A stretch of DNA of 64,000 nucleotides, taken from Cyanophora paradoxa (lineage: Eukaryota; Glaucocystophyceae; Cyanophorales; Cyanophoraceae). Below the pieces are notes generated by a model, which had not been told where the DNA came from, did no database searches, and saw only the letters and a list, made by a program, of their open reading frames with translations. Where the stretch lies: NCBI GenBank assembly GCA_004431415.1, contig QPMI01000071.1, positions 124,001 through 188,000 on the forward strand, written 5' to 3'. Position 1 is the first letter of the stretch, and the number at the start of each line of letters is the position of its first letter. A program made the translations under genes and the position numbers. Below are positions 62,168 to 64,000 of the stretch, in pieces.

Positions 62168-63661
62168 TCACACGTAGTAGCCCTCGAAATCTATTCGGCA
62201 TGCCGAAGCTACGTTCGTCGTGAGCACCCAGATTACGAGGGTTCTCACAGATCTCGGGTTCGCTAAGAAATGTTCGTCGGGATCAGCACTTTCGGCTATT
62301 TGATTTGCATTGGTAAACACTCTCGTCGCGCCGGCTTCTGTGTATGTGACAAGCGCCGAAACTCCCGGAGTTAATTGGTAATCGATCTCAAACGTTTTAA
62401 TGTAGTTTCCATTCGCAGCCGGCTTCATTTTTATAGAGGAAAGCATAAACAGACGCGGGAAATCGATGCGTAAGTAATTGCCTCCCGACCTACTACCTTG
62501 CGGCGGGTTTGTAAATCCCACCCATCCCGTAGCATTTGACCAGCGGGCATCAGAAGCTGTGCCAAATTCCGCAATAAAGGCGCTATTATCGAGCGGCACC
62601 CAGTTAGACTCCGGGGGTGCGCTTACATCTGTGCACCCGGACAGATTAATTATGGGAACATCGCCCTCTGAGATATTCATCGTCAGCACTGAATACATCG
62701 CATTAAAATACGTTTGCTGTGCGGAAACAAACGCGAGCGCTTCCGTTTCCAAATATTGCAGGTGACTCGTTGTGATAGTATCGAGGGTCATTTTATCTTT
62801 CGGTAAAGGAACGCTCAGCTTATAGTAGCGATCGTAATTCTGATCATCGTTTCTGGGTAAAAGTTCCAGTAGCTTTACGTGGGCGTTTAGATCACTCGAC
62901 TCTAAGAACATGCTGAGAATTGGCGATCCTGTGGCGCTTAGCATCCATTGCACGATCCCCCAATTTTTCATAGTGTCGTACGAATATCCCGCGGTTGCTT
63001 TATCGGCGTCTTGGACGTGACCCGCCGTAATCGAGACCACGATTAGCTCCTCCTCGCAAGAGTTTCCGAATAAAGTGCGGGCGAATGTGTAACCACAAAC
63101 CCCGGGCGAATTATTTCCACTCATGCAACCATCAATTAAACAGTATGTTCTTCCGGCGACTGTGACTTGTTTCGGCTCGAAATAGGTCGGAGCAGCCGAG
63201 GTAGCCCTTGCAGCATCGCGCACAAGCATCCCATTAATATCTTCATCGTTGCTTGAAATAAAAACGGGGGACATTTGAACCGTGTCGAACGCAGTTACTA
63301 TGGTGGGTTTGTAGAGATCCGCCATAGTCGCTGAGCCGCAAAGTTCCAGAGCCACAGCTTCTAAATTCGTGGCTTCATACTTGGGGCGTTGCACAATCGA
63401 TGTAAGCACTCGTGGATTCGCGAAAATCAGCGGTAGTTTCGCTTTGTAGAGCGCCAGAATATCAGTGGCAGTATATTTAGGGGCGCCATCGGTTCCCTTG
63501 ATATTCAATAGGAGCGCGATTAATCCACCTGTGGATGTTCCCGCAAAGCAGTCGAATAGCTGTTGGATTCGTTTACCGGTTTGGGCTTCAATCTGTGCCA
63601 GTATAGCAGCCTCGATTATTCCGCGCGACCCCCCTCCACTCAAAGCGAGGCAGGTCTTCAT
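62168..63661 (-). CDS. Patatin-like phospholipase with discoidin-like C-terminus
   Basis: 497 residues. The patatin signatures are complete: oxyanion loop GGGSRG (residues 9-14), nucleophile elbow GTSTG with Ser43, and the catalytic aspartate in LIDG (Asp177). The third position of the usual D-G-G/A is Cys. This Ser-Asp dyad cleaves acyl chains from phospholipids. The last 150 residues (about 350-497) look like a discoidin/F5-8C-type carbohydrate-binding domain: SDARWSNATGWVGFTNPPQG, YLRIDFPRLFMLSSIKMKP, FEIDYQLTPG, and a cysteine near the end. Viral phospholipases of this kind could open host membranes on entry or exit; here that is inference. Confidence 0.8.
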   Translation of the reverse strand: MKTCLALSGGGSRGIIEAAILAQIEAQTGKRIQQLFDCFAGTSTGGLIALLLNIKGTDGAPKYTATDILALYKAKLPLIFANPRVLTSIVQRPKYEATNLEAVALELCGSATMADLYKPTIVTAFDTVQMSPVFISSNDEDINGMLVRDAARATSAAPTYFEPKQVTVAGRTYCLIDGCMSGNNSPGVCGYTFARTLFGNSCEEELIVVSITAGHVQDADKATAGYSYDTMKNWGIVQWMLSATGSPILSMFLESSDLNAHVKLLELLPRNDDQNYDRYYKLSVPLPKDKMTLDTITTSHLQYLETEALAFVSAQQTYFNAMYSVLTMNISEGDVPIINLSGCTDVSAPPESNWVPLDNSAFIAEFGTASDARWSNATGWVGFTNPPQGSRSGGNYLRIDFPRLFMLSSIKMKPAANGNYIKTFEIDYQLTPGVSALVTYTEAGATRVFTNANQIAESADPDEHFLANPRSVRTLVIWVLTTNVASACRIDFEGYYV

Positions 63662-63704
63662 TATCTTATATACTTCTTATATATCTTCTTTGTTTATAAA
63701 GAGG

Positions 63705-64000
63705 ATGTCGTTCCTGAATCCGCGACCAGATGCACGAGTAATTAATTCGACCACGCAAATAGAAGACAGTGATCAAGTAAACACCGAAATTCGCGGGTCT
63801 CTGAGAATAAACTTCAATGCAGACCGCGAAGATCCAGTCAGTGGGACACCGAGCAGACCCGCAGCTTTGCAGTTAATGAACGTCGAGAAAGGGGATCATA
63901 AACTTGGAATCGACTTTTTACTTGATGATAACGAACGAAACAGAGTCGCCAGCATTCAGGCAACCCGCCAGCTACCGAAAACGGTGCGATATAATCGTAG
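63705..64000 (+). CDS. Unknown protein, incomplete at the window edge
   Basis: ATG 63705 follows GTTTATAAAGAGG, the promoter-like motif of the element. It opens a frame that stays open to the last base (98 codons seen). The N-terminus reads MSFLNPRPDARVINSTTQIE and is polar, without a signal peptide. The visible part is acidic to neutral and mostly disordered. It is divergent from the patatin gene, with 43 bases between. No family can be named from this fragment. Confidence 0.55.
   Translation, partial: MSFLNPRPDARVINSTTQIEDSDQVNTEIRGSLRINFNADREDPVSGTPSRPAALQLMNVEKGDHKLGIDFLLDDNERNRVASIQATRQLPKTVRYNR

Noticed and set aside
1-64000. CRISPR arrays, tRNA or rRNA genes
   Set aside because: I saw no regularly spaced identical repeats and no cloverleaf or rRNA signatures on reading. 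A tRNAscan or Rfam run would settle it.

Overview
The window joins two very different kinds of DNA. Bases 1 to about 46,900 are GC-rich nuclear DNA of a eukaryote, most likely an alga or other protist: there are spliced genes whose intron phases can be followed, LINE retrotransposons, MITE-like elements, long G or C runs and a tandem F-box gene family. From about 46,900 to the right edge the DNA becomes AT-richer, intron-less and densely packed. It carries a virus morphogenesis and replication set typical of integrated polinton-like viruses or virophages of protists. No species can be named from the sequence alone.

Host part. A LINE occupies 1599-8596 on the minus strand (endonuclease, reverse transcriptase, RNase H, zinc finger). 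A spliced gene for a secreted protein begins at 11530 (minus). A 5'-truncated LINE (14304-17703) sits inside the end of a MITE, with a visible 10-bp target-site duplication. A cluster of seven TGACTCA sites (18110-18469) abuts a second MITE (18478-18725). Three spliced genes for membrane or unknown proteins run left to right from 19974 to 25384. From 27676 to 44625 lies a minus-strand array of F-box/leucine-rich genes: four paralogues (A-D), one divergent member (E) and one stray exon copy. Similar upstream modules lie beside A, B and C, and an orphan copy sits at about 12 kb.

Viral part. In order: a CxxC zinc protein, a Dam-type DNA adenine methyltransferase, an S-adenosylmethionine decarboxylase homologue, a DUF5710 protein, a retrovirus-type (rve) integrase, a fused polymerase-like/SF1 helicase/HNH protein, an unknown coiled-coil protein, an AT-hook protein, two unknown proteins, a small CxxC protein, a packaging ATPase, an AP2-HNH endonuclease, a probable major capsid protein, two related divergent minor structural proteins, a patatin phospholipase with a discoidin-like tail, and a gene running off the edge. 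The right end of the element is not in the window.

A data-quality point affects the reading of many genes. Thirteen frame breaks, seven in the first LINE and six in the viral element, are each explained by one base too few in a short single-base run. Nearly all the broken genes therefore look like intact genes with consensus errors rather than decayed ones.
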